In this document: positions 15,750-16,085 of the stretch, piece after piece
Layout of the letters: each line of letters begins with the position of its first letter
Numbering within the stretch: the stretch's first letter is position 1
Notes under the pieces: generated by a model
What the model saw: the letters and a program-made list of their open reading frames with translations, nothing else
Databases searched by the model: none
Told to the model about the DNA's origin: nothing
Translations under genes and position numbers: made by a program
Assembly: GCA_025999255.1 (NCBI GenBank)
Contig: BNXB01000031.1
Location: 1-16,085 of the forward strand
Reading direction: 5' to 3'
Length of the DNA stretch: 16,085 bases
Source of the DNA: Bacteroidia bacterium
GTDB lineage: Bacteria; Bacteroidota; Bacteroidia; Bacteroidales; Azobacteroidaceae

Positions 15750-16085
15750 TTAGAAACCAATGTTAAACCCGATACTGAGTGTACGTTGAATTGGGAAGGC
15801 TGTCCCTCCATCCGCAAGTTCCGGGTCGATCACTCCAATCTTATCCCAGCAATACAAATTATTCCCATTAATGAAAAGACGCGCTTTACTGATTCCAGCT
15901 TTTTGGGAAATATGCACCGGCAAAGTATAACCTAATTCGACATATTTAAGCCGCACAAACGAATTGTCTTTGATCCAATAAGAAGATTGGGAATTCGAAG
16001 CGCTCAAATAATTATTATCATTGGAAAGGCTCAAACGCGGATACCCCGCCGATTGGCCGTCACCCGGTTGCCACCTGTCCAAATG
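15750..16085 (-). CDS. SusC-like transporter, C-terminal part (cut by window edge)
   Basis: The last 111 residues or so of a SusC-family beta-barrel; the frame stays open through base 16085, so the rest lies beyond the window. Typical SusC closing features are visible: DRWQPGD with YPRLS after it, SFVRLKYVELGYTLP, LFINGNNLYCWDKIGVIDPE and the terminal strand LSIGFNIGF ending in F. These correspond to SAFLRLKTAEFGYNFP, GSNLLTFDEVGFVDPE and AVGLNVTF in the complete SusC at 10893. A TTG at 16082 should not be taken as a start. It is the upstream partner of SusD-2. Confidence 0.93.
   Translation of the reverse strand, partial: HLDRWQPGDGQSAGYPRLSLSNDNNYLSASNSQSSYWIKDNSFVRLKYVELGYTLPVHISQKAGISKARLFINGNNLYCWDKIGVIDPELADGGTAFPIQRTLSIGFNIGF

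Noticed and set aside
1..16085. CRISPR arrays, tRNA or rRNA genes, and insertion-sequence transposases
   Set aside because: No regularly spaced repeats, tRNA-like cloverleaf, rRNA sequence or transposase-like protein was recognised on either strand.

Overview
The window looks like Bacteroidota, most likely Bacteroidales. It carries two tandem SusC/SusD outer-membrane glycan-uptake pairs, Bacteroidetes-type lipoprotein signals, and secreted carbohydrate-active enzymes packed head to tail in the style of a polysaccharide utilization locus (PUL). A -33/-7 Bacteroides-type promoter (TTTCG, 19-nt spacer, TATATTTGC) lies upstream of one gene. The species cannot be named from sequence alone.

Layout: (1) Bases 74-967, plus strand, hold a very AT-rich family 2 glycosyltransferase, probably the end of a surface-polysaccharide locus. 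It converges on the rest of the window, which is all on the minus strand and clearly richer in GC. (2) In transcription order from the right edge, the PUL contains a SusC C-terminus (cut by the window), SusD-2, a complete SusC, SusD-1, a large GH31 glycosidase with a CBM9-like N-terminal region, a serine-type S1 sulfatase, then an AAA ATPase with a DUF234-type C-terminus, and last a CE15-like glucuronoyl esterase. Spacers between the SusC/D genes and the GH31 gene are 9 to 27 bp, so this core is very likely one transcript.

Inferred function: the SusC/D pairs bind and import an oligosaccharide at the cell surface. The sulfatase removes sulfate, the CE15 enzyme cleaves a uronic-acid ester, and the GH31 enzyme, whose active site resembles YicI-type alpha-xylosidases, releases a terminal alpha-linked sugar. 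Together they suggest a sulfated glycan carrying uronic-acid esters, but the sequence does not identify the substrate.

The most unusual part is around the ATPase (2393-4082). Both its flanks carry short fragments resembling the 3' end of the GH31 gene at 5628. One, just before the esterase, is fused to a TPR-like fragment and contains a run of nine G. The other, just after the sulfatase, keeps two separate pieces of the GH31 C-terminus. This suggests that a second GH31-like gene once sat between the sulfatase and the esterase and was destroyed when the ATPase module arrived. The ATPase promoter also sits among repeated TTTCGC/GCGAAA palindromes that look like an operator.
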